This document shows positions 56,784-64,000 of a stretch of 64,000 bases of DNA, piece after piece. The position numbers and the translations under genes are program-made. The stretch comes from Actinomycetota bacterium. GTDB lineage: Bacteria; Actinomycetota; Thermoleophilia; Solirubrobacterales; Solirubrobacteraceae. The stretch lies in NCBI GenBank assembly GCA_005884115.1, contig VAXW01000007.1, positions 1 to 64,000 on the forward strand, given 5' to 3'. A model generated the notes under the pieces. That model saw only the letters and a program-made list of their open reading frames with translations, made no database searches and was not told the origin of the DNA. Position 1 is the first letter of the stretch. Every line of letters begins with the position of its first letter.

Positions 56784-58289
56784 GTGGCGGGGCGGATCAA
56801 GCTCCCGACCGGCCGTGCCGGAGCGCTGCTCGCGATCATCGGCGGGGCCGTGCTGCTGCGCCTGATTGGGGGCGTGGGCTTTGCCAACTACGACACCCTG
56901 TACGCGCTCGGCTGGGGTGGGCAGCTCGCGCGGGCCCAGGCGCCGGCCTACGAAATACCGGTCGCCCCTACGCCCCATCCGCTGGTTGAGGCGCTGGGAG
57001 CGCTGCTCGAGCCGCTCGGCCCGCGCGCGGCCGCCGGGGTAACGGTTTGGCTCGGCCTGCTGGCTCTGTCGGCGTGCGCGTGGGTCGTCTACGCGCTCGG
57101 CAGCGAGTGGTTCGGGAGGCCTGCCGGCGCGCTCGCCGGCCTTTTGATCTTGACCCGCGTGCCCGTCCTCTCCTACGGCGTGCGCGCATACGTCGACGTC
57201 CCCTACCTGCTGCTCGTGCTGAGTGCCGTGCTGGTCGAGACGCGAAGGCCGCGGGCGGGGGCGCCGGTGCTGATGCTGCTGGCGCTCGCGGGCCTCCTGC
57301 GGCCCGAGGCATGGGTCTTCTCCGCGCTCTACTGGCTGTACCTCCTGCCCGGCTGGAAAACGACGCCCCGCCCGAGCGCTACCACCGGCGAGGGCGCGCG
57401 TCCGGGCACGCCGCCGGCATCGGCCACAGCAGCCTGGCAGGGCGAGCTACTGAAGCTCGCCCTGCTCGCGCTCTCGGCGCCGCTCGTGTGGCTCCTCAGC
57501 GACCTCGCCGTGACCGGCGATCCGCTGTGGTCGCTCACGAACACCCGCCACACAGCTCAGGCGCTGGGCCGCGTGAGGGGCATCGCCAACGTGCCCGAGT
57601 ACATCCCGCGGCGCATCGGCGAGATCCTGCGGCCTAGCGTGCTCGCTGGAGGCGCGCTGGGGGCAGCACTCTCGCTGCTGTGGCTGCGCCGCGCCGCGCT
57701 CTCCGCGCTCGCCGTCGCCGCTGTGGCGCTGGTCGTGTTCGCCGTGCTGGCCGCCGCGGGACTTCCGATCAACACGCGCTATGCGTTCCTGCTGGCGGCC
57801 ATCGGGTGCATCCTCTGCGGCGCCGGCGCTCTGGGCTGGACGCGCCTGCGAGATGATCCCGCGCGCAAGCGCTGGTGGATGTTGGGCGGAGCGATCGTGG
57901 TTGTGGCGCTGCTCGCCGCCACTCCGGGGCAGTATCGCGCGGCAGATCGCGAGCTCAGCAAACTCGCCCGCCAGCAGCACATCGAAGGCGATCTCGTGGC
58001 GCTGGTCAAAGACGGCGCCATCAGCCTCCGCTGCGGCAAGGTCGGAGTCTCCAATCACGCTCCCATACCGCTGCTCGCCCTCTACCTGAAGACGAGCCCG
58101 CGCAACATCGTCAACGCGCAACTCGGCCGCGTGCAGGGCCGCGGCGTGTACGTCGACCCCGCGAGCAGGGAGGTGGAACGAGACTATGTGCTCGACCCCC
58201 ACGACCCGGTCGTGCCCGTCAGCGTCCCGCCGGGGTTCCGCGAGGCGGGCACAAACCGCTCGTGGCTGATCTTCAGGCGCTGCGCGTGA
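56784..58289 (+). CDS. Multi-pass membrane glycosyltransferase-like protein (GT-C/ArnT-type)
   Basis: 501 aa, GTG start. About ten hydrophobic segments. The early loop has FANYDTLYALGWGGQLARAQAPAYEIPVAPTPHPLVEALGAL, resembling the first periplasmic loop of lipid-linked GT-C transferases (YD/ED motif). The C-terminal ~130 residues form a soluble extracytoplasmic domain. Substrate unknown. Divergent from dnaX, convergent with the SRP RNA. Confidence 0.7.
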   Translation: MAGRIKLPTGRAGALLAIIGGAVLLRLIGGVGFANYDTLYALGWGGQLARAQAPAYEIPVAPTPHPLVEALGALLEPLGPRAAAGVTVWLGLLALSACAWVVYALGSEWFGRPAGALAGLLILTRVPVLSYGVRAYVDVPYLLLVLSAVLVETRRPRAGAPVLMLLALAGLLRPEAWVFSALYWLYLLPGWKTTPRPSATTGEGARPGTPPASATAAWQGELLKLALLALSAPLVWLLSDLAVTGDPLWSLTNTRHTAQALGRVRGIANVPEYIPRRIGEILRPSVLAGGALGAALSLLWLRRAALSALAVAAVALVVFAVLAAAGLPINTRYAFLLAAIGCILCGAGALGWTRLRDDPARKRWWMLGGAIVVVALLAATPGQYRAADRELSKLARQQHIEGDLVALVKDGAISLRCGKVGVSNHAPIPLLALYLKTSPRNIVNAQLGRVQGRGVYVDPASREVERDYVLDPHDPVVPVSVPPGFREAGTNRSWLIFRRCA

Positions 58290-58400
58290 GCCAGGGCGCC
58301 GGCATGCGGCGCGGCGGCGGCGTGCCGCGAGAGAGCGGACCGTGCACCCCTCGTCGAGCCTCCCGCCACGGGCGCCTGATCGCCGCTCGCGACTCCGGCC

Positions 58401-58490
58401 GGGAGCTCCCGCTGCGCCTATCGGGCATCGCTTAAGGCTGCTTCCTTCCGGACCTGACCTGATTCACGAGCCGACACCGCGCGGGACCCG
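58401..58490 (-). ncRNA. ffs: Signal recognition particle RNA (small bacterial type)
   Basis: The minus strand contains the universal SRP apical hairpin CAGGTCAGGTCCGGAAGGAAGCAGCC, with the GGAA tetraloop and asymmetric loop. Flanking arms (GGGTCCCGC near 58485 and GCGGGAGC near 58405) can pair to close a ~90-nt hairpin without Alu domain. Ends are approximate. Position upstream of dnaX is the usual one. Confidence 0.88.
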
Positions 58491-58677
58491 TGCCATCGAC
58501 GCCGCGAGCGACGAAGCGACCGGAGCGGAGCCCCTCGGAGAGGAGTTCAGCCCCGCTAGAGCGGATTGCGGGTACAGGGCACCGCTACCTCCCCGCCTAG
58601 CACGGTCCGCTTGCGATCCTAGCTCGATCCCACGCGGCTGGTACACGCGTCAGCCAAGTCCGTTAGGCTGCGCGACC
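58491..58677. other. Intergenic region between SRP RNA and the FKBP gene
   Basis: No ORF of coding character. It must contain the minus-strand SRP RNA promoter and the plus-strand promoter for the FKBP gene; I see no confident -35/-10 pair. The plus-strand ORF from 58342 runs through the SRP RNA and is rejected upstream of 58678. Confidence 0.4.
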
Positions 58678-59265
58678 GTGGCAATCGGCCCTGAGCACTC
58701 ACCGCGCACCACGAGCCTGAGCCGCGGGGCTTCGGCGCTAGCGCTGCTTGCGGGCACCGCGGCCCTGATCGCGGGCTGCGGCTCGAGCGGCTCGAGCAGC
58801 ACGATCACGGTTGGCAACGAGAACAAGGCGGATAACGCCCTTATCAAGTCCGGCAGTCCGAGCTCGACGACGCCCAAGACTCCGACGAGCGGACCGCTCT
58901 CCAAAGCACCGGCGGTCACTCCACCGCCTGGCGCGGCGCCGACCAAGCTGGCGATCAAAGACCTCATCGCCGGGACTGGCCCCGAAGCGAAAGCGGGGCA
59001 GTCGGTGACGGTCAACTACGTGGGCGTGCTGTTCCACGGCGGCAAGGAGTTCGATGCGTCGTGGAAGCGCAACGAACCGTTCACGTTCACGCTCGGACAG
59101 GGCCAGGTCATCAAGGGCTGGGACCAGGGCGTCCCCGGCATGAAGGTCGGCGGGCGGCGAGAGCTCGTGATCCCCGCCGCGCTCGCGTACGGCGCGAAAG
59201 GCTCGCCCCCGGCGATCCCGCCCAACGCGCCGCTCGTGTTCGTGATCGACCTGCTCGGCACCTAG
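58678..59265 (+). CDS. FKBP-type peptidyl-prolyl isomerase lipoprotein
   Basis: 195 aa from GTG 58678. Signal peptide with a lipobox (ALIAGCGSS), a Ser/Thr/Pro-rich spacer (~35-80), then one FKBP domain (~85-195) with VTVNYVGVLFHGGKEFDASW, FTLGQGQVIKGWDQGVPGMKVGGRRELVIP and LAYG...IPPNAPLVFVIDLL. Extracytoplasmic foldase, possibly complementing the parvulin lipoprotein at 13.7 kb. Confidence 0.92.
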   Translation: MAIGPEHSPRTTSLSRGASALALLAGTAALIAGCGSSGSSSTITVGNENKADNALIKSGSPSSTTPKTPTSGPLSKAPAVTPPPGAAPTKLAIKDLIAGTGPEAKAGQSVTVNYVGVLFHGGKEFDASWKRNEPFTFTLGQGQVIKGWDQGVPGMKVGGRRELVIPAALAYGAKGSPPAIPPNAPLVFVIDLLGT

Positions 59266-59358
59266 TCCACGCGCACCTCGCCCACAGCCATCCGGGGCGC
59301 GGCGCTGCTCCTGCTGTGCGGCGCGGCGGGCCTCGCCGGCTGCGGCGGCGGGCGGGCG

Positions 59359-59952
59359 GTGAGCGCGGGTGAACTGCGCCTGCAGCGCGAAGATCTGCTC
59401 GCCGCCGGCGGGGCCTTGCGGCAGGCCGAAGCGGGCGTCTCGGCGGAGCTCGCCGCGAGCAAGCGCGCGTGGCGGCTGATCGCCGACGGCCTCCCGCGCG
59501 AGCGGGCCGGGCTCGCAAGTGCCAGGCCTGCGGTCGAAGCGGCGGCGCGCAGCGCCAGCGAGGTCAGGGTGCCCGAGCCCTTCAAGGAAGACCAGCTGCG
59601 CAGCCTTACCGGCCCGGCCTCGGCGCTCGGCGGGCTGTTCCACTCCTACGCGGTGCTGGCGCAGCGCGGCTGGAGCCTGGTCGCCTACTCGATGCGCCAG
59701 ATCCAAAGCGGCCCCCCCGCGGCGGCTCGGTTCGCACGCGAGAACGTCGTCCTGTACATCGAGAGCGTCTACGACGCCCACTTCGCGCTGGCGCAGATCG
59801 GCAAGAAGCTGCACGACGGCTACCGCCACCTCGGAGGGGCGGACGCGTTCGGCACCTCGCTTCCTCCGGGCGAGGTCGAGCGCCTCGCGCACGCCTACTC
59901 CGAAGAGCGCGGTCGCCTGCATCCGCATGTCGGCGTGCGGCTCGGCTCCTGA
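59359..59952 (+). CDS. Lipoprotein of unknown function; true start lies upstream
   Basis: 197 aa from GTG 59359. Helical protein (GALRQAEAGVSAELAASKRAW..., YAVLAQRGWSLVAYSMRQI, LHDGYRHLGG), no family recognised. In frame upstream is a clear signal peptide with lipobox (ALLLLCGAAGLAGCGGG), so translation must start before 59359. Between the FKBP stop (59265) and this signal there is no ATG, GTG or TTG in frame; ACG 59269 would give (M)RTSPTAIRGAALLLLC. Either a rare start or a sequence change. Confidence 0.55.
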   Translation: MSAGELRLQREDLLAAGGALRQAEAGVSAELAASKRAWRLIADGLPRERAGLASARPAVEAAARSASEVRVPEPFKEDQLRSLTGPASALGGLFHSYAVLAQRGWSLVAYSMRQIQSGPPAAARFARENVVLYIESVYDAHFALAQIGKKLHDGYRHLGGADAFGTSLPPGEVERLAHAYSEERGRLHPHVGVRLGS

Positions 59953-60003
59953 GGTGCAGATACCTCCTCGCTTGCGCGCATTTGGCTATCGTCCGCGGCC
60001 ACC

Positions 60004-60729
60004 ATGACCGCGGCAGAGCGCCTCGAGGTGCCAACAGCCGACGGCTCGTCGCTGCGGGCCGATTTCTTCGCTGCCGAGGGCCCGGGGCCACATCCAGGAG
60101 TTGTCGTCCTGCACGAGTCCTTCGGCCTCAACGACGACATCCGGCGCATTGCCGCGCGCTTCGCCGAGGCGGGTTACTGCGCGCTGGCGCCCGACCTGTA
60201 CTCGCACGGCACGCGTATCGCGTGCCTGAGCCGCGTGCTGCTCGACATGATGAGCGGGCGCATGGCGCGCGAGATCGCCGACATCCACGCCGCGCGCGAG
60301 GCGCTTGCCGCACGCGAGGAGCTCGATTCAGGGCGCATCGCGATCGCCGGCTTCTGCCAGGGCGGCGGCTTCGCCTTGATCGCCGGCGCTCGCCCGGGCT
60401 TCTCGGCGGCGGCGGTCAACTACGGCATGGTCCCTTCGGAGCGCTCGGTGCTCGAGGGGATGTGCCCGGTGGTGGCCAGCTACGGCGGGCGCGACCGCAT
60501 CGTCGGGCGCAAGATGGCCGAGCGGCTCGAGCGCCACCTCAACGAGCTCGGCGTCGCGCACGAGATCAAGACCTATGAGGGCGCCGGGCACTCGTTCTTC
60601 TCCAAGGTCGACGGCTGGCAGGGCTGGCTCGCGCGCGTGCCCACCGGAATGGCCGTCGGCTACGACGAGCAGGCCGCGGAGGACGGGTGGAAGCGGATGC
60701 TCGCGTTCTTCGAGCGGCACGTCCGCTGA
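60004..60729 (+). CDS. Dienelactone hydrolase family protein
   Basis: 241 aa alpha/beta hydrolase. Nucleophile elbow GFCQGGGFAL carries Cys instead of Ser, the hallmark of the dienelactone hydrolase family; VVVLHESFGLNDDIRRIAARFAEAGYCALAPDL and the C-terminal Asp/His (SYGGRDRIVG, GHSFFSK) complete the triad. Substrate not evident. Confidence 0.9.
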   Translation: MTAAERLEVPTADGSSLRADFFAAEGPGPHPGVVVLHESFGLNDDIRRIAARFAEAGYCALAPDLYSHGTRIACLSRVLLDMMSGRMAREIADIHAAREALAAREELDSGRIAIAGFCQGGGFALIAGARPGFSAAAVNYGMVPSERSVLEGMCPVVASYGGRDRIVGRKMAERLERHLNELGVAHEIKTYEGAGHSFFSKVDGWQGWLARVPTGMAVGYDEQAAEDGWKRMLAFFERHVR

Positions 60730-60826
60730 GCGCCGCAGGCCTAGCTGGCCACGTGAGCGCGTCGAGGGGCACGCCGCCGCGCCCGGCCAAAGCCGCGGCG
60801 ATCATGCCGGCGCCCGTCGCGAGCCC

Positions 60827-61819
60827 TCAGCGAACGAGGACCGGTGCGCTGTAGCCAGACACGTGGCTGGGATCGCTCGTCTTGACGAGTGCGCGGAAGA
60901 GGCCGTGATGGCGGATGTGGATCACGCGGCTGAAGCGGGCGACGGTCGGTGTGCCAGGGACCACGGCCGTGCCACCTTCGTTCACGGAGTGGTGGCCCGG
61001 CTTCAAGCGCTGAAAGCCGACGAGGGAGCCCACCTCCGCTGGAGCGACGGTTCCTGACATGCGCACGTAACCCCGGCGACGGGTGTGGCGTATGTGAAAC
61101 GCGACCCTGACGGCGACCGACTCGACCAGCACTGGACTCGAGATCGCGGGTTTGCCCACCGCGAACACACGCAGTTGCGTGTTCAGCGCAAGGCCCGGCA
61201 CGAAGAACGAGAAGGTGCCGGTCGGGCTCGTGACCTGCCGATTGGCGAGCGGCTTGAACCCCCCGGTGTAGGGGAAGGGATTGGCCTTGAGCACGACCGC
61301 ACGTCCACCCGCGCCGGTGCCTGACAGCGTTCCCTCGAGCAGGAACGCCGCACCGAAAGTCACGGGGTTCGGCACGCCGGCGATTGCGAGCGATAGCGGC
61401 ACCTTCGATGTTTTGAATGTGCGATCCCTACCCGTCGCCGTTGCGATGCCGAACGCCACCAGACGGTAGTGGTACGTCGTGTTAGGCCGAAGCCCCTTGA
61501 CGGCTTCGCTGACCTTCACGCTCGTCGTGCCGCTTCCGGCTGCGGCGAGCGGGGTCTGAAATTCGTAGCGCCGGCTGGTCCCGTACTGGAAGGCGAAGTT
61601 GGTTGCTGCGCCGCCGGGATTGACCGAGCCATGAAGGACGGCCGAGGAGAACGTAACGTTCGAGGCGCCGCCCGTGCTCGCGCTGGGCGCACTCGCGGCG
61701 TTTGCGCCGGCGGGGGACAGCGCACAGCAGACGAGTGCCGTCGCCAGCAGGCCACCGCCCGGCATTCCAACGGGTGTGGGCACCGCAGCGCTAGAAGCTC
61801 GCTCAACCTGCGCGCTCAT
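60827..61819 (-). CDS. Secreted fibronectin type III-like repeat protein
   Basis: 330 aa. N-terminal signal peptide (ATALVCCALSPAGANA; M19 is an alternative start). One Fn3-like module (ATNFAFQYGTSRRYEFQT...GLRPNTTYHYRLVAFGIATATGRDRTFKT, ~65-140), then Ig-like beta domains resembling bacterial surface repeats. Common as a surface protein type in Solirubrobacterales-like genomes; function unknown. Confidence 0.72.
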   Translation of the reverse strand: MSAQVERASSAAVPTPVGMPGGGLLATALVCCALSPAGANAASAPSASTGGASNVTFSSAVLHGSVNPGGAATNFAFQYGTSRRYEFQTPLAAAGSGTTSVKVSEAVKGLRPNTTYHYRLVAFGIATATGRDRTFKTSKVPLSLAIAGVPNPVTFGAAFLLEGTLSGTGAGGRAVVLKANPFPYTGGFKPLANRQVTSPTGTFSFFVPGLALNTQLRVFAVGKPAISSPVLVESVAVRVAFHIRHTRRRGYVRMSGTVAPAEVGSLVGFQRLKPGHHSVNEGGTAVVPGTPTVARFSRVIHIRHHGLFRALVKTSDPSHVSGYSAPVLVR

Positions 61820-61935
61820 CTGCAGGTCAGCCTACCCGCAGCGACGCTCGTCACTCCTCGGGAGCGCGCACGGGGCCCGTGGGCGTCGCCGAGAAAGACG
61901 CAACGAGCGGTAACGATTGGCGACCCGCTTGCGGC

Positions 61936-62778
61936 TCAGCGCGAGAGCTCAAGCTCTTCCCAGTCGGCGAAGCGCTGGAAGCCGACGGCGGCGTAGATCT
62001 TGTTCGATGTCGGATTGGCGAGGTCGGTGAAGAGCATGCACTGGTATGCGCCCTCGGCAAGAGCGTGGACGCAAGCAGTCGCGACGGCTGCGCTCGCATA
62101 GCCCCGGCGGCGGTGCTCCGGCGGCGTGTACACGGGGCCGATCCTGACCGTGCCGGCGATCGCTGGCGAGACTGCGAGCGTGCTCACGGGAGCTCCGTCC
62201 TGCCAGATGAACTGCGAGCCCGAGTCGAGCCGGCGCGCGATCGTGCGCTCGGCCTCGTCCGCGGCGTCCGGGGTGATGCCCGAGTCCAGCACGAACGCGC
62301 GCTCCCAACTGGTGAGCAGAGCACGATCCTCCTGCTGCGCCTGGCGCAGCGCGCCCGCGGGCCACGCCGAGGGCTCGATCACCTCCCGCAGCAGGTGCAT
62401 GGCCTCGCGCATGCGCGAGCGCACCTCCCCTTCGGTGCGCTTCTGCCACGCCCGCGCCACCGCGCGCGCGGTGGCGGGCGCGCCGCTCACCCCCGGTACG
62501 TCGGGGTCCTCGGCCAGCCAGCTCTCCACGAGCGCCTCGGCCTGGTCATCCTCGAGCTCGCTCACGAGCAGCGGCCAGGGCGGAATGCGCATGGCGAAGA
62601 ACAGCAGCCCGTCGTGCTCGTCCGTGCTCCATGCAAACAGCGGCTTCTGGCCGGCCATGCGGCCTGCTCGTGCATGCACGAGCAGCGACGCCTGCACGTT
62701 CCGCTCGACCCGCTCCGCGAGGAAGCCATCCACCTTGGGATGAAGCTCGGCAAGGCTGCTGGTGAGCACCACGCGCAC
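61936..62778 (-). CDS. GNAT family N-acetyltransferase
   Basis: 280 aa from GTG 62778. The acetyl-CoA binding motif A is in the C-terminal half: RIGPVYTPPEHRRRGYASAAVATACVHAL (R/Q-x-x-G-x-G/A), followed by MLFTDLANPTSNKIYAAVGFQRFADWEEL. The N-terminal ~140 residues form a second, degenerate GNAT-like half. Substrate unknown. Confidence 0.85.
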   Translation of the reverse strand: MRVVLTSSLAELHPKVDGFLAERVERNVQASLLVHARAGRMAGQKPLFAWSTDEHDGLLFFAMRIPPWPLLVSELEDDQAEALVESWLAEDPDVPGVSGAPATARAVARAWQKRTEGEVRSRMREAMHLLREVIEPSAWPAGALRQAQQEDRALLTSWERAFVLDSGITPDAADEAERTIARRLDSGSQFIWQDGAPVSTLAVSPAIAGTVRIGPVYTPPEHRRRGYASAAVATACVHALAEGAYQCMLFTDLANPTSNKIYAAVGFQRFADWEELELSR

Positions 62779-62817
62779 CTGTCCATCATGATGGGATTCC
62801 CCGAGCCGGCGCCGCGA

Positions 62818-64000
62818 TCAGACGACCAGGCCGTGGCGCAGCGTGTTCTCGGTCACCACGCGCCCCTCGACGAACTGCAGTAGATAGTCGGGCCCACCCG
62901 CTTTTGCGCCGCTTCCGGAGAGCCGGTTTCCGCCGAACGGCTGGCGGCCGACCATCGCTCCGGTGATGTGGCGGTTGACGTACAGGTTGCCGACCGGCGA
63001 GCGCGCGGCGACGCTCTGCACGGTCTGCGGGTTGCGGCAGAAGAGCCCTCCCGTGAGCGCAAACGGCAGCGCTTCGACGCGATCCAGCGCGTCCTCGACG
63101 TCTCTGACCCGCTCGATGGCCAGCAGCGGCCCGAAGATCTCATCGCGGAGGATCGCCGAGTCCGCGGGCAGGCCCGTCACGACGGAGGCGGGGCAGAACC
63201 AGCCGCGCCCGTCGACCTCCGGCTCGCGCGCGGCGACGATCACCCCCTCGTCGGCCGCGAGTTTCGTGTAGCGCAGCACCCGCCGCTGTGCCTCCTCGTC
63301 GATGAGCGGTCCGACATCGGTGCCGAAGACGTCGGCCTGGCCGATCTGAAGCGTGGCGACGGCACCGGCGACGCGCTCTAGCAGCGCGTCTGCGATCCCC
63401 TCGTGCACGAGCACCCGCGCCGCGGCCGAGCACTTCTGGCCCGCGTAGACGAACGCCGAGCGCACGATCGCCGGTATGGCCTCATCGAGATCTGCATCGG
63501 AGTCGACGATCACGCAGTTCTTCCCGCCCATCTCGGCGATCACTCGCTTGATGTGGCTCTGGTCGCCGCGCACCCGGGCGGCGGCGGCGATGATCTCCGC
63601 TCCGACGCTCGCGCTGCCGGTGAACGCGATCGTGTGCACGCGCGGGTCGCGCACGAGCGCAGCCCCCGCATCGCCCGCGCCGGGCAGCAGCGCGACCGCG
63701 TCGGGCGGCACCCCGCCGGCGCGCAGTGCCTCAACGACCATCGCGCCACACGCCGGCGACTGCTCGGCGGGCTTGAGCACGCCGGCGTTTCCGGTCGCGA
63801 GCGCGGCTGCCAGCATGCCGGTCGGGATCGCCAGCGGGAAGTTCCACGGCGCGATCACCGCACAGACGCCGCGCGCCGCGTAGCGCATGTGATTGCGCTC
63901 TCCCGGCACCTGCAGCACGCTCGCGCCGCGATCGAGGGCGAGTGCGCCCCGCGCGTAGTACTCGAGGAAGTCGATCGCCTCCGCGACATCCGCGTCCGCC
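62818..64000 (-). CDS. L-glutamate gamma-semialdehyde (P5C) dehydrogenase-like, 5' end cut by window
   Basis: Partial; the reading frame is open to the window end (AEAIDFLEYYARGALAL just inside it), so the ORF track start at 63918 is internal. Aldehyde dehydrogenase signatures: APWNFPLAIPTGM, IAFTGSASVGAEII, VIAEMGGKNCVIVDSDADLDEA, and the catalytic Cys in AFVYAGQKCSAAARVLV. The MGGKN and FLEYYAR features point to the PutA/RocA group that oxidises glutamate semialdehyde in proline catabolism. C-terminal GAMVGRQPFGGNRLSGSGAKAGG is complete. Confidence 0.85.
   Translation of the reverse strand, partial: ADADVAEAIDFLEYYARGALALDRGASVLQVPGERNHMRYAARGVCAVIAPWNFPLAIPTGMLAAALATGNAGVLKPAEQSPACGAMVVEALRAGGVPPDAVALLPGAGDAGAALVRDPRVHTIAFTGSASVGAEIIAAAARVRGDQSHIKRVIAEMGGKNCVIVDSDADLDEAIPAIVRSAFVYAGQKCSAAARVLVHEGIADALLERVAGAVATLQIGQADVFGTDVGPLIDEEAQRRVLRYTKLAADEGVIVAAREPEVDGRGWFCPASVVTGLPADSAILRDEIFGPLLAIERVRDVEDALDRVEALPFALTGGLFCRNPQTVQSVAARSPVGNLYVNRHITGAMVGRQPFGGNRLSGSGAKAGGPDYLLQFVEGRVVTENTLRHGLVV

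Noticed and set aside
58342-58677. N-terminal extension of the FKBP ORF
   Set aside because: It overlaps the SRP RNA and precedes the signal peptide; GTG 58678 is the sensible start.

Overview
This window comes from a high-GC bacterial chromosome. It looks like an actinobacterium of the class Thermoleophilia (Solirubrobacterales-like). The grounds are tRNA genes without an encoded CCA, GTG/TTG and probably CTG starts, many ATGA/GTGA gene overlaps, a csrA gene, a non-classical succinate dehydrogenase and several small proteins that look typical of that group. The assignment is inference from gene content; no marker was searched against a database.

Layout. 0-2.4 kb: a possible integration scar, made of the 3' half of a tRNA-His, a perfect 22-bp palindrome and a frameshifted gene of unknown function, followed by an intact initiator tRNA-Met. 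2.6-11.8 kb: ppx, a ThDP enzyme, tRNA-Leu, an ECF sigma factor carrying its own anti-sigma-like segment, an Lrp/AsnC effector-domain protein, a rhomboid-like protein without the catalytic Ser, a DUF2090 protein and csrA. 11.8-19.8 kb: a minus-strand housekeeping block (rplY, pth, mfd, parvulin-type lipoprotein, eno, ftsB/divIC). 20-22.9 kb: an RCC1-repeat lipoprotein and a frameshifted methyltransferase. 22.9-26.5 kb: a three-gene surface operon encoding two WxL-domain proteins around a WxL-interacting (DUF916) membrane protein whose cytoplasmic end is a degenerate GGDEF domain; a sigma-28-like promoter lies just upstream. 26.7-29.2 kb: prs, glmU and tRNA-Gln. 30-36.5 kb: PucR-type regulator, ispE-rsmA-tatD-metG (each pair overlapping by 4 nt) and rsmI. 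36.5-41.8 kb: LytR-CpsA-Psr protein, FmdB-like protein, TetR and small proteins. 41.8-52.2 kb: a TCA block (mdh, icd, sdhA, sdhB and a CCG-domain subunit) with an AidB-like acyl-CoA dehydrogenase, a site-2 protease and wecB. 52.2-58.5 kb: lysC, recR, ybaB, dnaX and the SRP RNA, with a plus-strand membrane glycosyltransferase-like gene between dnaX and the SRP RNA. 58.6-64 kb: FKBP lipoprotein, dienelactone hydrolase, secreted Fn3-like protein, acetyltransferase and an aldehyde dehydrogenase cut by the window end.

Most of the window is ordinary core genome. The best candidates for something new are the WxL/DUF916-GGDEF operon with its sigma-28-like promoter, the membrane-tethered sigma/anti-sigma fusion, the sdhA-sdhB-CCG complex II operon without sdhC/D genes beside it, and a recurring pattern of genes (pth, wecB, a membrane protein at 20.2 kb) whose only sensible start is CTG.
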